From Halalkalicoccus sp. NIPERK01 (GTDB lineage Archaea > Halobacteriota > Halobacteria > Halobacteriales > Halalkalicoccaceae): a stretch of 64,000 nt of DNA. Where the stretch lies: assembly GCF_030287405.1 (NCBI RefSeq), contig NZ_JASVVV010000002.1, forward strand, positions 124,001 to 188,000, read 5' to 3'. A model generated the notes under the pieces. The model saw nothing but the letters and a program-made list of their open reading frames with translations, did no database searches and was not told where the DNA came from. A program made the translations under genes and the position numbers. The first letter of the stretch is position 1. The number at the start of each line of letters is the position of its first letter. Shown one piece after another: positions 1 through 7,592 of this stretch.

Positions 1-696
1 GGCCTCCTGGACCTCGACGAACGCCTCGTGCATCTCGTCGGCGTCGTCGCGGATGTCGTCGGCCTCGCGGTAGGCCTCGATCATCTTGTTGTGGTGTTCC
101 TGGGCCTGATCCGCGAGTTCCGTGACCTTCTGGTGGTGCTTCGAGGCCTCCGAGCGGACCTCTTCGGCCTCCTCGACGAGCTCCTCGAGGTCGTCGTTGC
201 CCTCGAGTTTCTCCTGGCGCTCTCGGTACTCCTCGCGCTTGTCCTCGATCTTCTCGATGAGTTCGCGCTCGTCCTCGGTCGAGAGCACCTCGGTCTGCTG
301 TTTGAACTCGAGCTGTTCGATCTCCTCTTCGAGCTCCTCGAGGCCCTTTCCGTCGTCGAGTTCGAGGTCCGACTTGCGGCCCTCGACCTCGTCGAACAGT
401 TCGTTGGCCTTCGCGTTGAGTTCGTTTCGCTTCCCTTTGTGTTCTTGGACCTGCTCGTTCAACTCGTCGCGCTTCTCGCGGTGTTCCTGGGCCTCGTCGA
501 CCTTCTCGCGGGTGGCCGCGTTCAGGTCGTCGCGTTTGGAGGCACGCTTCGAGGCCATCTGGTTGAGTTCGTTCCGGCGGTCGCGAAGCTTGCCGGCGAG
601 TTTGATGAGCTGTCCTTTCGAGTCGCTTTCGAGGTCGGAGTCGCTGACCTCGATGTTCTTGCTTTCGTCTACCATGCGTAGTTGATCCGTTGCCAT
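1..696 (-). CDS. coiled-coil protein, COG1340-like (C-terminus beyond left edge)
   Basis: The gene reads leftwards off the window edge, so only the first 232 codons are seen. The product is almost entirely charged helix, rich in E, K, R and D with heptad-like spacing and no membrane segment. It resembles the archaeal coiled-coil proteins of COG1340, which are sometimes misnamed phosphoserine phosphatase. The function is unknown. I chose the ATG at 696. A GGAGGG stretch abuts it with no spacer, and an in-frame ATG at 675 (start of MVDESK) is an alternative. The long rightward reading frames opposite are shadows of its codon bias. Confidence 0.85.
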   Translation of the reverse strand, partial: MATDQLRMVDESKNIEVSDSDLESDSKGQLIKLAGKLRDRRNELNQMASKRASKRDDLNAATREKVDEAQEHREKRDELNEQVQEHKGKRNELNAKANELFDEVEGRKSDLELDDGKGLEELEEEIEQLEFKQQTEVLSTEDERELIEKIEDKREEYRERQEKLEGNDDLEELVEEAEEVRSEASKHHQKVTELADQAQEHHNKMIEAYREADDIRDDADEMHEAFVEVQEA

Positions 697-716
697 CCCT
701 CCACCGAAACCCGGCA

Positions 717-749
717 GTGTACACTCGTCGTCGAAACCGACCGTGTACA
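717..749. promoter_or_regulatory. paired GTGTACA palindromes upstream of coiled-coil gene
   Basis: GTGTACAC at 717-724 is self-palindromic, and GTGTACA recurs at 743-749, 26 bp away. Both lie 20-55 bp upstream of the leftward coiled-coil gene, where a regulator would bind. That a protein binds here is inference. The rest of 697-969 shows no convincing gene. Confidence 0.35.
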
Positions 750-969
750 AGGATACCCTCTCATTTTTCGAGCGATACTGCCGCCACGTCGGTGGCGTTC
801 TGGTATCCCCTAGTACCGCCACTATGGATTTAACTGTTGCGGTCGTGAAACCCTGTAAAACGGTACCAAGGACCCCGATATCGGTGGTTCCGGCGGTCGA
901 AGACGATCAGTTTCACTTTCGGTCCGCCCATGGCGCAGGGTGATGTGGACTCGACACGTCGCTGATAGT

Positions 970-1119
970 ATGCTCGAACGGCTCACCTGTACCTGCGAGG
1001 GCTGCGATCAGCGCCTGAACGAGGGCGAGTGGGGGCTCAGCTTCCGCCGCGACGGCTGTGTCCGCCGCGCCTACGAGTGTCCCTGCGGTGCGGTGACGAT
1101 CACGGTCGCCCGCGGGTGA
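970..1119 (+). CDS. small zinc-finger-like protein (49 aa)
   Basis: This 49-residue reading frame has six cysteines arranged as CxCxxC (residues 7-12), C30 and CPC (37-39). That is the pattern of the many small haloarchaeal zinc-binding proteins of unknown role. The ATG at 970 is followed by an uninterrupted frame to TGA at 1117-1119. The next gene, nfo, starts 40 bp later on the same strand. The clustered cysteines and tight fit between neighbours make a real gene more likely than chance. Its function is not known. Confidence 0.6.
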   Translation: MLERLTCTCEGCDQRLNEGEWGLSFRRDGCVRRAYECPCGAVTITVARG

Positions 1120-1159
1120 TTCGAAGCCCCTATCCCCCCTCGACGGCACCTTCTCCCCA

Positions 1160-1987
1160 ATGCGCGTCGGAGCACACGTCTCGATCGCCGGCGGGATCGA
1201 CAACGCCGTCCCCAGGCAGGTCGAGGTCGGCGGTAACTGCGGACAGATCTTCACGACCTCCCCGCAGGTCTGGGCCCAGCCGGAGATCGACGAGGAGGAG
1301 GCACGGCGCTTTCGCGAGGGGACACGCGAGAAACTCGACGGTCCGTGGGTGATCCACTCGTCGTACCTCGTGAACCTCTGTACCCCCAAGGACGACCTGC
1401 GCGAGAAGTCAGTCGCGAGCATGCAGGCCGAACTCGACGCCGCCACACTTCTCGACATCGAGTTCGTCAACGTGCATCTGGGAGCCCACACCGGCGCGGG
1501 CGTCGAGGGGGGACTCGAAAACGCCGCGGCCGCCCTCGACGCGCTCGACGTGCCGGAGGACGTGACGGTCCTCATCGAGAGCGACGCGGGAAGCGGGACG
1601 AAACTCGGCGGCGAGTTCGAGCACCTCGCGCGCGTGCTCGAAGCGAGCGAACAGGACCTCGACGTCTGTGTCGACACCGCCCACGTCTTCGCCGCGGGCT
1701 ACGACCTTTCTACCCCCGACGGAGTCCGAGAGACGATCGAGGAGTTCGACGACGTGGTGGGGCTGGAACACCTGCGGTGTATCCACCTCAACGACTCGAA
1801 ACACGCCCGTGGCACCAACAAGGACGAACACGCCCACGTCGGCGAGGGTCTCATCGGGATCGAGGGGATGGAGACCGTCATCAACCACCCCGACCTCGCC
1901 GACGTGCCGCTGGTGCTCGAGACGCCCACCGAGGACGGCAAGAGCTACGAGTGGAACATCGACCGAGTGAGGGAGCTCAGGGAGTAG
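1160..1987 (+). CDS. nfo: deoxyribonuclease IV (endonuclease IV)
   Basis: This is an AP endonuclease of the Nfo/TIM-barrel family, which cuts DNA 5' of abasic sites in base excision repair using three zinc ions. The 275-residue length is normal. The N-terminus ([12 protein letters not shown]), the VNVHLGAH stretch near residue 110, the [14 protein letters not shown] block and the HLNDSKH block are family signatures carrying the metal ligands. The ATG at 1160 begins exactly at the first conserved strand. The downstream methyltransferase starts directly after the TAG stop, so the two are probably co-transcribed. Confidence 0.95.
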   Translation: MRVGAHVSIAGGIDNAVPRQVEVGGNCGQIFTTSPQVWAQPEIDEEEARRFREGTREKLDGPWVIHSSYLVNLCTPKDDLREKSVASMQAELDAATLLDIEFVNVHLGAHTGAGVEGGLENAAAALDALDVPEDVTVLIESDAGSGTKLGGEFEHLARVLEASEQDLDVCVDTAHVFAAGYDLSTPDGVRETIEEFDDVVGLEHLRCIHLNDSKHARGTNKDEHAHVGEGLIGIEGMETVINHPDLADVPLVLETPTEDGKSYEWNIDRVRELRE

Positions 1988-2779
1988 ATGCGCCGGTTCG
2001 ACGCGGCGTACCTCGAAGAGACGCGCCGCGGGATGTGGGAAGAGGTCGGAACGCTCGCGGGCCTGGAGTTAGAAAGTAGAGAGCGAATCGCCGACGTGGG
2101 CTGTGGGACGGGCGAACTCACGCGGGTGCTCGCTCGTGAGAGTTCCGCCGAGGTGATCGGGATCGACGCCGACCGCGACCTCCTGGAGGCCGCCCGCGAA
2201 CACGGCCACGTCCTCGCGGGTGACGCGACCCGCCTCTCCCTGCGCGAGGACGCGGCCGACCTCGTGACCTGCCAGGCCCTGCTGATCAACCTCCCCGATC
2301 CCCGCCGGGCGGTCGAGGAGTTCGCGCGGGTCTCCTCGGATCTCGTCTGTGCGATCGAACCCGACAACGGCGAGGTCGAGGTGGACTCAACGGTCGAGCG
2401 CGAAGCGGCGCTCGCGCGCCGCGCCCGCCGGCACTACATCGAGGGCGTCGGGACGGACGTCACCCTCGGGGCCGATAGCGAGGTGCTGTTCGAGGAGGCG
2501 GGATTGTCGGACGTACGGACCCGTCGGTACGACCACGAGAAGGTGGTGAAAGCGCCCTACGACGAGGCGGCGCTCGAGAGCGCGAAGCGAAAGGCCACCG
2601 GGGAGGGAATCGAGAGCGACCGCGAAACGCTGGTAGAAACCCTCTCTTCGGAGGGGTTCGACTCGCTCAGGGCCGAATGGCGCGAGATGGGCCGGGAGGC
2701 CATCGAGCAGATGCAGGCCGGCGAGTACGAGCGCGTCGAGCGGGTGCCCTTCTACGTAACCGTCGGCCGAATAGCGTGA
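1988..2779 (+). CDS. class I SAM-dependent methyltransferase
   Basis: The 263-residue protein has a Rossmann-type methyltransferase fold. Motif I (VGCGTGELT) lies near residue 36, an acidic loop (GIDADRD) follows, and an INLPDPRRAVEEFARV stretch matches the post-II/III region of Methyltransf_11 members. The C-terminal half is less conserved, and no substrate can be read from it. Its ATG abuts the nfo stop codon, which suggests an operon. It ends 8 bp before a convergent gene. A link to nucleic-acid repair is suggested only by position. Confidence 0.8.
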   Translation: MRRFDAAYLEETRRGMWEEVGTLAGLELESRERIADVGCGTGELTRVLARESSAEVIGIDADRDLLEAAREHGHVLAGDATRLSLREDAADLVTCQALLINLPDPRRAVEEFARVSSDLVCAIEPDNGEVEVDSTVEREAALARRARRHYIEGVGTDVTLGADSEVLFEEAGLSDVRTRRYDHEKVVKAPYDEAALESAKRKATGEGIESDRETLVETLSSEGFDSLRAEWREMGREAIEQMQAGEYERVERVPFYVTVGRIA

Positions 2780-2786
2780 ACCGCCG

Positions 2787-3431
2787 TCAGACCACGTCGC
2801 CCCGGACGGTCATCCCCTCCTGGCGCTCGCGGTAGGCCCGCAGGGTCTCTGCGGCCTCGCGGGCCTCCCCGTCGTCCATCCCGAGCATGGAGAGTGCCTC
2901 CGGAAGCGTCGGGAGGACGAGTTCGCCCGACCGGAGTTTCTCGAACGCCTCCTCGCTACGCCTGCCGTCGACCCAGAGACAGACCCCGCGCGGGTCGAGG
3001 ATCTGCTCGTAGTCGTTCGAGGAGATCGCACCCTGCAGGCGCTGGGTGACGTTGTCCTCGAAGCTCGCGTTACAGACCTCGAGGTGGATCGGTTCGTCAC
3101 GCTCCGTGAGGTGGGCCGCGAGGCACTTCTCGGGGGCGGCGTAGCCGTTGTCGTTCACGCGAATGTACTCGGGGAACTCCGTCGCCCACTCGCCTCGCAC
3201 CGTCCGTCCGACCCCCTTTACGCCGTGTGTCGCCTCGAACTCGTCGCTCCGATCGCTATCGCCACCCAGCAGGACGTCCTTCGTCAGGTAGACGTCGAGG
3301 CGCTCGATGGGGTCGAGTCCCAGCGAGACCTCGCCGTAGACCCAGACCTCACGGACGGGGACGGGCATGGTCTCGGACTCGATCCGATCGACGAGACGCT
3401 CGACCCGATCGACTGCCGCGCTGCGATCCAT
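2787..3431 (-). CDS. conserved haloarchaeal protein, unknown function
   Basis: The 214-residue acidic soluble protein has no signal peptide or membrane segment and no catalytic motif I recognise. A DVYLTKDVLL segment lies near residue 50, and the C-terminal third is helical and charged (SEEAFEKLRSGELVLPTLPEAL). It looks like one of the lineage-restricted haloarchaeal DUF families. I chose the ATG at 3431 (MDRSAAV). The frame extends upstream only to a TTG at 3458 with a non-conserved-looking tail. It is convergent with the methyltransferase and divergent from ncsA. Confidence 0.75.
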   Translation of the reverse strand: MDRSAAVDRVERLVDRIESETMPVPVREVWVYGEVSLGLDPIERLDVYLTKDVLLGGDSDRSDEFEATHGVKGVGRTVRGEWATEFPEYIRVNDNGYAAPEKCLAAHLTERDEPIHLEVCNASFEDNVTQRLQGAISSNDYEQILDPRGVCLWVDGRRSEEAFEKLRSGELVLPTLPEALSMLGMDDGEAREAAETLRAYRERQEGMTVRGDVV

Positions 3432-3509
3432 TGGCAGCCCTTGCGCGCGGGAGGGCAAAACCCCCTCGGAGCGAAACCGTCATGCACGGGGATCGGCAAG
3501 GATCGGGCG

Positions 3510-4472
3510 ATGGAGTGTACGAAGTGCGACCGCGAGGCGGTCATGCACGCGGCGTACTCCGGGGCACATCTCTGTGAGACCCACTTCCGCGAGTCGGTCG
3601 AGCGCCGGGTCAGAAAGCGGGTCCGCGAGGACTCGCTGCTCTCGGGCGACGCGACCCCCGAGGATCCGGAAACGTGGGTGATCGGCCTCTCGGGGGGCAA
3701 GGACAGCGTCGTACTCACCCACGTCCTCCACGAGACGTTCGAGGAGGACCCCCGCGTCGAACTCGTCGGCCTGACGATCCACGAGGGGATCGAGGGCTAT
3801 CGCGATAGGAGCCTGGAGGCCTGCGTCGAACTCGCCGAGGGGTTGGGGGTCCGCCACGAGGTCGTCAGCTACGAGGACGAATTTGGGGTTCGGATGGACG
3901 AAGTAGTGGAAGACGACCCCGAGGACATGGCCGCCTGCGCGTACTGTGGCGTCTTCCGGCGTGATCTCCTCTCGACGTACGCCGAGGAACTCGGCGCGGA
4001 CAAACTGCTGACGGGACACAACCTCGACGACGAGGCCCAGACCGCGCTGATGAACTTTCTGGAGGGGGACGTCGCCCAGATCGCGAAACACTTCGACGCC
4101 TCGCTCGGAGGATTCAGTGAACGAAAAGAAGGCGACGAGTTCGTCCCCCGGGCCAAACCCCTGCGGGACGTCCCCGAGAAGGAGGTCGCGCTGTACGCCC
4201 ACCTCCTCGATCTGCCGGCCCACATCACCGAGTGTCCCCACTCGAGCGAGGCCTACCGGGGGGAGATCCAGCGCCTGCTCTACGAGTTGGAGGAAAATCA
4301 CCCCGGAACGCGCCACTCGATCATGGCCGGTTACGAGGAGTTAGGGGGGATTGTTTCGGAGGAGTACGACGACCGGAGCGCCGACCTCGGGGAGTGCGAG
4401 CGGTGTGGCTCGACGACGACCCGGGAGGTCTGCCGGAAGTGCTCGTTGTTGGAGGCGATCGAGGCGGTGTAG
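3510..4472 (+). CDS. ncsA: tRNA 2-thiolation protein NcsA (Ncs6/CTU1 type, TIGR00269)
   Basis: This is an ATP-pyrophosphatase that adenylates wobble U34 of tRNA so that sulfur can be added; in haloarchaea the sulfur chain involves a ubiquitin-like SAMP protein. The 320-residue protein starts with a zinc site (C3, C6, C22, H25), then the PP-loop SGGKDS at 61-66, a CAYCGVF cysteine pair, and TGHNLDDEAQT. It ends in a CERCG...CRKC zinc finger, the full domain order of the family. I chose the ATG at 3510 (MECTKC). The open frame extends far upstream over a gene on the other strand, and that extension is not credible. Confidence 0.93.
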   Translation: MECTKCDREAVMHAAYSGAHLCETHFRESVERRVRKRVREDSLLSGDATPEDPETWVIGLSGGKDSVVLTHVLHETFEEDPRVELVGLTIHEGIEGYRDRSLEACVELAEGLGVRHEVVSYEDEFGVRMDEVVEDDPEDMAACAYCGVFRRDLLSTYAEELGADKLLTGHNLDDEAQTALMNFLEGDVAQIAKHFDASLGGFSERKEGDEFVPRAKPLRDVPEKEVALYAHLLDLPAHITECPHSSEAYRGEIQRLLYELEENHPGTRHSIMAGYEELGGIVSEEYDDRSADLGECERCGSTTTREVCRKCSLLEAIEAV

Positions 4473-4500
4473 GCGGGTTGCGTGCCGTAAACGCTGTTCG

Positions 4501-5214
4501 TCAGTTTTCGAAATACTCCCGTGCTCGTTCGAGATCAGCGGGCGTATTAACATTTAGATGCCATCCCTTCGGTTCAATGCCGAGGAGTCGCTCGCCGTTG
4601 TCTATCGCGTACTGGATCGCCGCCGCCATCTCGTACTCCCCACGGGGCGAACGTTCGACACGACGACAGGCGTCGATCAACGCGGGCGTCGCCGTCTGAA
4701 ACCCGGCTGCGACGTACGACGGGTCCGGGGGATCGTCGGGACGGTTGACGATCCGATGGATCGTGCTCTCGTTGTCACAGCTACAGATCGCCTTCGAGCG
4801 CGCGGCCTCACGGGGGACGCGTTCGAGCAGGACGGTGCCGTCGACATCACGTTTGCGGTGACACTCGACAAGTGACGAGAGATCACAATCAAAGACACTG
4901 TCGCCGTCCATCAGCATCACGTCGCCGGAAACCCGGTCAGCGGCGGTCAGCAGCGCATGGGCCATCCCTTCGCGTTTGTGCTGGTGGACATACTCAATCG
5001 GGATCCCTGAAAACGAGTCGCCGTAGTAGTCAGTTACGAGGTCGCTGCAGTAACCGACGACAACAATCAACCGCCGGGCGCCAAGATCGGTCAGCGTCCG
5101 GAGGCAGCGGGTAAGGATCGGTTCGCCACCGACTTCGAGCATCGGTTTCGGCTTCGTAGCCGTGAGCGGTCGGAGCCGCGTTCCCTCGCCCGCGGCGAAG
5201 ACGAGCGCGTCCAT
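4501..5214 (-). CDS. sugar nucleotidyltransferase (NTP_transferase family)
   Basis: The 237-residue protein belongs to the glucose-1-phosphate nucleotidyltransferase family. The N-terminal nucleotide loop reads AAGEGTRLRPLT, followed by KPKPMLEVGGEPIL and an LMDGDSVFD metal site. It lacks the C-terminal left-handed beta-helix of bifunctional enzymes. Such enzymes make activated sugars for N-glycosylation, S-layer glycan or exopolysaccharide. The nucleotide and sugar cannot be assigned from sequence alone. No glycan genes are adjacent; its neighbours are ncsA and ftsZ2. Confidence 0.85.
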   Translation of the reverse strand: MDALVFAAGEGTRLRPLTATKPKPMLEVGGEPILTRCLRTLTDLGARRLIVVVGYCSDLVTDYYGDSFSGIPIEYVHQHKREGMAHALLTAADRVSGDVMLMDGDSVFDCDLSSLVECHRKRDVDGTVLLERVPREAARSKAICSCDNESTIHRIVNRPDDPPDPSYVAAGFQTATPALIDACRRVERSPRGEYEMAAAIQYAIDNGERLLGIEPKGWHLNVNTPADLERAREYFEN

Positions 5215-5311
5215 GGCGGGAGAGGCGTCCGACGGCCCATAGCGTTGGTGATCGGAGAAGCCGTCGGCTACCGGGTCGAAAAGCGGAGGGCGGAAAGGAA
5301 AGGCCGTCGCG

Positions 5312-6457
5312 TCAGCGGATGACGTCCAGCCCGTTGTTCCGTTCGAGTTCGTCCTGGCCGCCGTCGCTCTGTGCGCCGGTGCTGACCCGTTCGCCGTTGA
5401 TCGACGCCCGCGAGCGGTCGGCCTGTTTCTGGGTGGAGGGCCCGAGGATCTGGGCGCTCTGGACGCCCGTCATGATCGCCATCACCCGCACCTTGCCCTT
5501 GTACTCCTCCTGAATGCGCGCGCCCCAGATCACGTTCGCGCTCGCCTCGAGGCGCTCGGTGATGTTGTCGGCGATGCCCTCGGCCTCCTTGAGCGTGAGA
5601 TCGGGGCCGCCGGTGATGTGGACGAGGCCACCCGACGCACCCCGGTAGTCGACGTCCAGAAGCGGGTGGTTCATCGCGTCGCGCACGACCTCGTCGGTCT
5701 TGTTCTTGTCCTGGGTCTCGCCGACGAGCATGACGGCGACGCCGCCCTGGTTCATGATCGCGGTCATGTCGGCGTAGTCGAGGTTGATCAGCGAGGGCTG
5801 GGTGATCGTCTCGCTGATTCCTTTCACCGTTTCGGCGATGATCTGGTCCATCACCGAGAAGGCCTTGCCGATGGGGAGGTTCGGGACGTAATCCAGCAGG
5901 CGGTTGTTGTCGAGGACGATGATCGAGTCAGCCTCGTTGCGCAGCTTCTCGAGGCCCTCCTCGGCCTTCACCGTTCGGGCGCGCTCGACGTTGAAGGGCG
6001 TCGAGACCATGCCGACGACGATCGCCCCCTGGCTCTTTGCGATCTTCGAGACGACGGGTGCCGCGCCGGTGCCGGTGCCGCCGCCCATGCCCGCGGTGAC
6101 GAACACGAGGTCGGCGTCGCCAAGCACCTCCTCGATCGTGCCCGTGGCCATCTCGGTGGCGCGCTCGCCCATCTCGGGGTCGCCGCCCGCGCCGAGCCCC
6201 TGCGTGAGCGACTTGCCCACGAGGATCTTCGTGTCGGCCTCGATCATCTGGAGGTGCTGTTTGTCGGTGTTGATCGCGACCGTGTCGGCGCCATCGACGC
6301 CGATGTTGTACAGCCGGTTGACGGTGTTGTTGCCGGCACCGCCACAGCCGACGATCACTATACGGGGGTCGCCGAACTCGTCGGCCTCGCCGAGTTCGCG
6401 TTTCCGTTCCTGTTCTGCTTCGGCGTTGTCGAGCGCGTCGCGGACGATGTCCTGCAT
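5312..6457 (-). CDS. ftsZ2: cell division protein FtsZ2
   Basis: This tubulin-superfamily GTPase is part of the haloarchaeal division ring. The 381-residue protein has the nucleotide-binding GCGGAGNNT near 37, the tubulin signature GGGTGTG at 125-131, and a T7-loop region [13 protein letters not shown]-terminal disordered tail ends in LDVIR. I call it FtsZ2 rather than FtsZ1 because it directly follows cdrS, the conserved cdrS-ftsZ2 arrangement. The start is the ATG at 6457, two bases after the cdrS stop (TGA-CG-ATG), so it is translationally coupled. An upstream 75-codon extension of the frame is only the shadow of cdrS. Confidence 0.95.
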   Translation of the reverse strand: MQDIVRDALDNAEAEQERKRELGEADEFGDPRIVIVGCGGAGNNTVNRLYNIGVDGADTVAINTDKQHLQMIEADTKILVGKSLTQGLGAGGDPEMGERATEMATGTIEEVLGDADLVFVTAGMGGGTGTGAAPVVSKIAKSQGAIVVGMVSTPFNVERARTVKAEEGLEKLRNEADSIIVLDNNRLLDYVPNLPIGKAFSVMDQIIAETVKGISETITQPSLINLDYADMTAIMNQGGVAVMLVGETQDKNKTDEVVRDAMNHPLLDVDYRGASGGLVHITGGPDLTLKEAEGIADNITERLEASANVIWGARIQEEYKGKVRVMAIMTGVQSAQILGPSTQKQADRSRASINGERVSTGAQSDGGQDELERNNGLDVIR

Positions 6458-6459
6458 CG

Positions 6460-6639
6460 TCACACCTTCGCCCACGTGCGTTCGGTGCCTTGAGCGTCCT
6501 GGCTCACGCCCCGTTCGTTGAGCATCTCCCGTACCGCGGCGCGAATCGCCTCGCTGCGGTTGGGGAACTGCCCCGTTTCGACCATCCGTTCGACCTCTTC
6601 TATCTGTTGTTCGGGAATTCGCAGTGTCACACGTTCCAT
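6460..6639 (-). CDS. cdrS: ribbon-helix-helix regulator CdrS
   Basis: This is a 59-residue ribbon-helix-helix protein. The beta-strand [11 protein letters not shown] is followed by two helices around [10 protein letters not shown] and [14 protein letters not shown]. It matches CdrS (cell division regulator, short) of Halobacterium and Haloferax, which controls ftsZ2 and other division genes. The ATG at 6639 sits behind a GGGGAAG stretch; the frame runs further upstream without conservation. It lies between cdrL, with which it shares strand but not promoter, and ftsZ2, with which it forms an operon. Two inverted GTAAGAC pairs lie in its leader and promoter. Confidence 0.92.
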   Translation of the reverse strand: MERVTLRIPEQQIEEVERMVETGQFPNRSEAIRAAVREMLNERGVSQDAQGTERTWAKV

Positions 6640-6655
6640 GATGTCTTCCCCTGGC

Positions 6656-6692
6656 GTAAGACGAGGACCGTATCGCGGCCATTCTGTCTTAC
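6656..6692. promoter_or_regulatory. second inverted GTAAGAC/GTCTTAC pair in cdrS leader
   Basis: GTAAGAC at 6656-6662 and GTCTTAC at 6686-6692 face each other across 23 bp, between the predicted transcription start and the cdrS ATG. The half-sites are the same as in the tight palindrome at 6739-6756. They are likely additional binding sites for a ribbon-helix-helix protein. Confidence 0.5.
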
Positions 6693-6738
6693 AGGATAGC
6701 CAAACCCGCCCCATCCGTGGCGAGTTGGGTGGCTAGCG

Positions 6739-6756
6739 TGTAAGACGTGTCTTACA
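6739..6756. promoter_or_regulatory. candidate operator palindrome of cdrS-ftsZ2
   Basis: TGTAAGAC at 6739-6746 and GTCTTACA at 6749-6756 form a near-perfect palindrome with a 2-bp centre. It falls where transcription of cdrS should begin, about 25-30 bp downstream of the TATA-like box at 6781-6788. A bound protein would block initiation. Published work reports CdrL binding this promoter region in other haloarchaea; that this palindrome is its site is inference. Confidence 0.6.
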
Positions 6757-6780
6757 TAACCATAGCGTACTGCCGCGAAC

Positions 6781-6788
6781 TATTAAAA
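6781..6788 (-). promoter_or_regulatory. TATA box of cdrS-ftsZ2
   Basis: On the minus strand this reads TTTTAATA, inside an AT-rich patch just downstream of the cdrL stop codon. Its distance places the start of transcription near 6755-6760, giving a leader of about 115 nt before the cdrS ATG. Confidence 0.5.
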
Positions 6789-6807
6789 CTACCGGCCGAG
6801 CTACAAC

Positions 6808-7302
6808 TCAACGGTCGAGGACGTCGGCGGCTGGCGTCCGACGCCCACAGCTCGGGCAGAACGCCCAGTCGGTTCGCAGTTCGACGCCACACTCACAGAG
6901 CGCGGGGGTATCGGCCTTCTCGCCGCAGTTCGGACAGTAGACGTGGTCGTCGTCGACGGTCTCGCCACACTGGACGCAGTGGTGCTCGGGCGGCGGATCC
7001 GAAGGGGCCTGCTCGACCGTTTGCGGCGTTTGCGCCGGTCCGTCGTCGTGTCGTATACGGTCGTCCTCGACCGTCACGGTGACGTTTACGTCGGTTGCGA
7101 GGCGATCGTCGAGGCGGTCGGCGATCCGGCGGTCGATCCGGTCGGTGATGAGCGTATCGAGCGAGTCCTCCCCGGGGGAGTCCGCGGGGGCGGACCCGAG
7201 GTACGCGCGGAGCGCCTCGCGCATGACCTCGCTCTTCGAGGCGTCCATCGCCTCGATGCGTGCGACGAGGTCGTCGTCCGCGCGGAAGGTGATCTTGCTC
7301 AT
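6808..7302 (-). CDS. cdrL: ribbon-helix-helix/zinc-ribbon regulator CdrL
   Basis: The 164-residue protein has an N-terminal ribbon-helix-helix domain (MSKITFRADDDLVARIEAM, then KSEVMREALRAYL) and an acidic helical linker. Its C-terminus has eight cysteines (109, 112, 123, 126, 136, 138, 149, 152) forming two zinc ribbons. This is the architecture of CdrL (cell division regulator, long), the conserved partner encoded upstream of cdrS. It is thought to act as a DNA-binding regulator of the cdrS-ftsZ2 promoter. The ATG at 7302 lies close behind a TATA box, so the message is nearly leaderless. tRNA-Tyr diverges upstream. Confidence 0.9.
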   Translation of the reverse strand: MSKITFRADDDLVARIEAMDASKSEVMREALRAYLGSAPADSPGEDSLDTLITDRIDRRIADRLDDRLATDVNVTVTVEDDRIRHDDGPAQTPQTVEQAPSDPPPEHHCVQCGETVDDDHVYCPNCGEKADTPALCECGVELRTDWAFCPSCGRRTPAADVLDR

Positions 7303-7312
7303 CGAACTAGGT

Positions 7313-7339
7313 GTTCATAGCGAGCCGGGATATATGAAC
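7313..7339. promoter_or_regulatory. cdrL promoter with flanking inverted repeat
   Basis: The TATA box CATATATC (minus strand, about 7329-7336) lies 31 bp upstream of the cdrL ATG. GTTCATA at 7313-7319 and TATGAAC at 7333-7339 form an inverted repeat spanning the region between box and start. This placement suits autoregulation or repression; the binding protein is unknown. Confidence 0.45.
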
Positions 7340-7406
7340 GTTTAGGATCGTGTCTGACGCTCGTCTCCCGCTGGGGCGTCCGGCGAGGAGTCCCGTGAAT
7401 AACAAC

Positions 7407-7415
7407 GTTTAAGTC
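7407..7415 (+). promoter_or_regulatory. probable tRNA-Tyr promoter
   Basis: The AT-rich GTTTAAG stretch is centred about 31 bp upstream of the tRNA 5' end, a typical spacing for an archaeal TATA element. Confidence 0.4.
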
Positions 7416-7441
7416 CGAAAACGCACGACCTGTAGGTGTCG

Positions 7442-7515
7442 CCGCTCTTAGCTCAGCCTGGTAGAGCAGCCGACTGTAGATCGGCTTGTCCCCCGTTCGA
7501 ATCGGGGAGAGCGGA
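7442..7515 (+). tRNA. tRNA-Tyr (GUA)
   Basis: The cloverleaf is complete. The acceptor stem is CCGCTCT/AGAGCGG with discriminator A. The D-arm sequence is GCTCAGCCTGGTAGAGC, the anticodon stem GCCGA/TCGGC encloses the loop CTGTAGA with anticodon GTA, and the T-arm is CCCCG-TTCGAAT-CGGGG. The C1-G72 pair is the archaeal tyrosine identity element. No intron is seen and CCA is not encoded. Confidence 0.97.
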
Positions 7516-7550
7516 CTTCTGTAGACTCGCTCGGCGAGCGAAGCGGCCCT

Positions 7551-7563
7551 CCCGTTCGAATCG
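7551..7563 (+). repeat. partial copy of the tRNA-Tyr T-arm
   Basis: The 13-bp sequence CCCGTTCGAATCG is identical to 7492-7504 inside the tRNA-Tyr T-arm. It lies about 60 bp downstream, before the ABC transporter operon. It may be a relic of site-specific integration at the tRNA, or a chance partial duplication. Confidence 0.4.
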
Positions 7564-7592
7564 ATTTTCACGCTCGCGGTCGAGACGCCGAC

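Noticed and set aside
28-685. Long rightward frames over the first 700 bp
   Set aside because: They are Leu/Val- or Ser-rich antisense shadows of the coiled-coil gene, which has typical acidic haloarchaeal composition.
743-943. 66-codon rightward frame upstream of the small zinc protein
   Set aside because: No family features, non-acidic composition, and it lies in a promoter-like interval.
3084-3509. Upstream extension of the ncsA frame
   Set aside because: It covers a gene on the opposite strand and precedes the conserved MECTKC zinc-site start.
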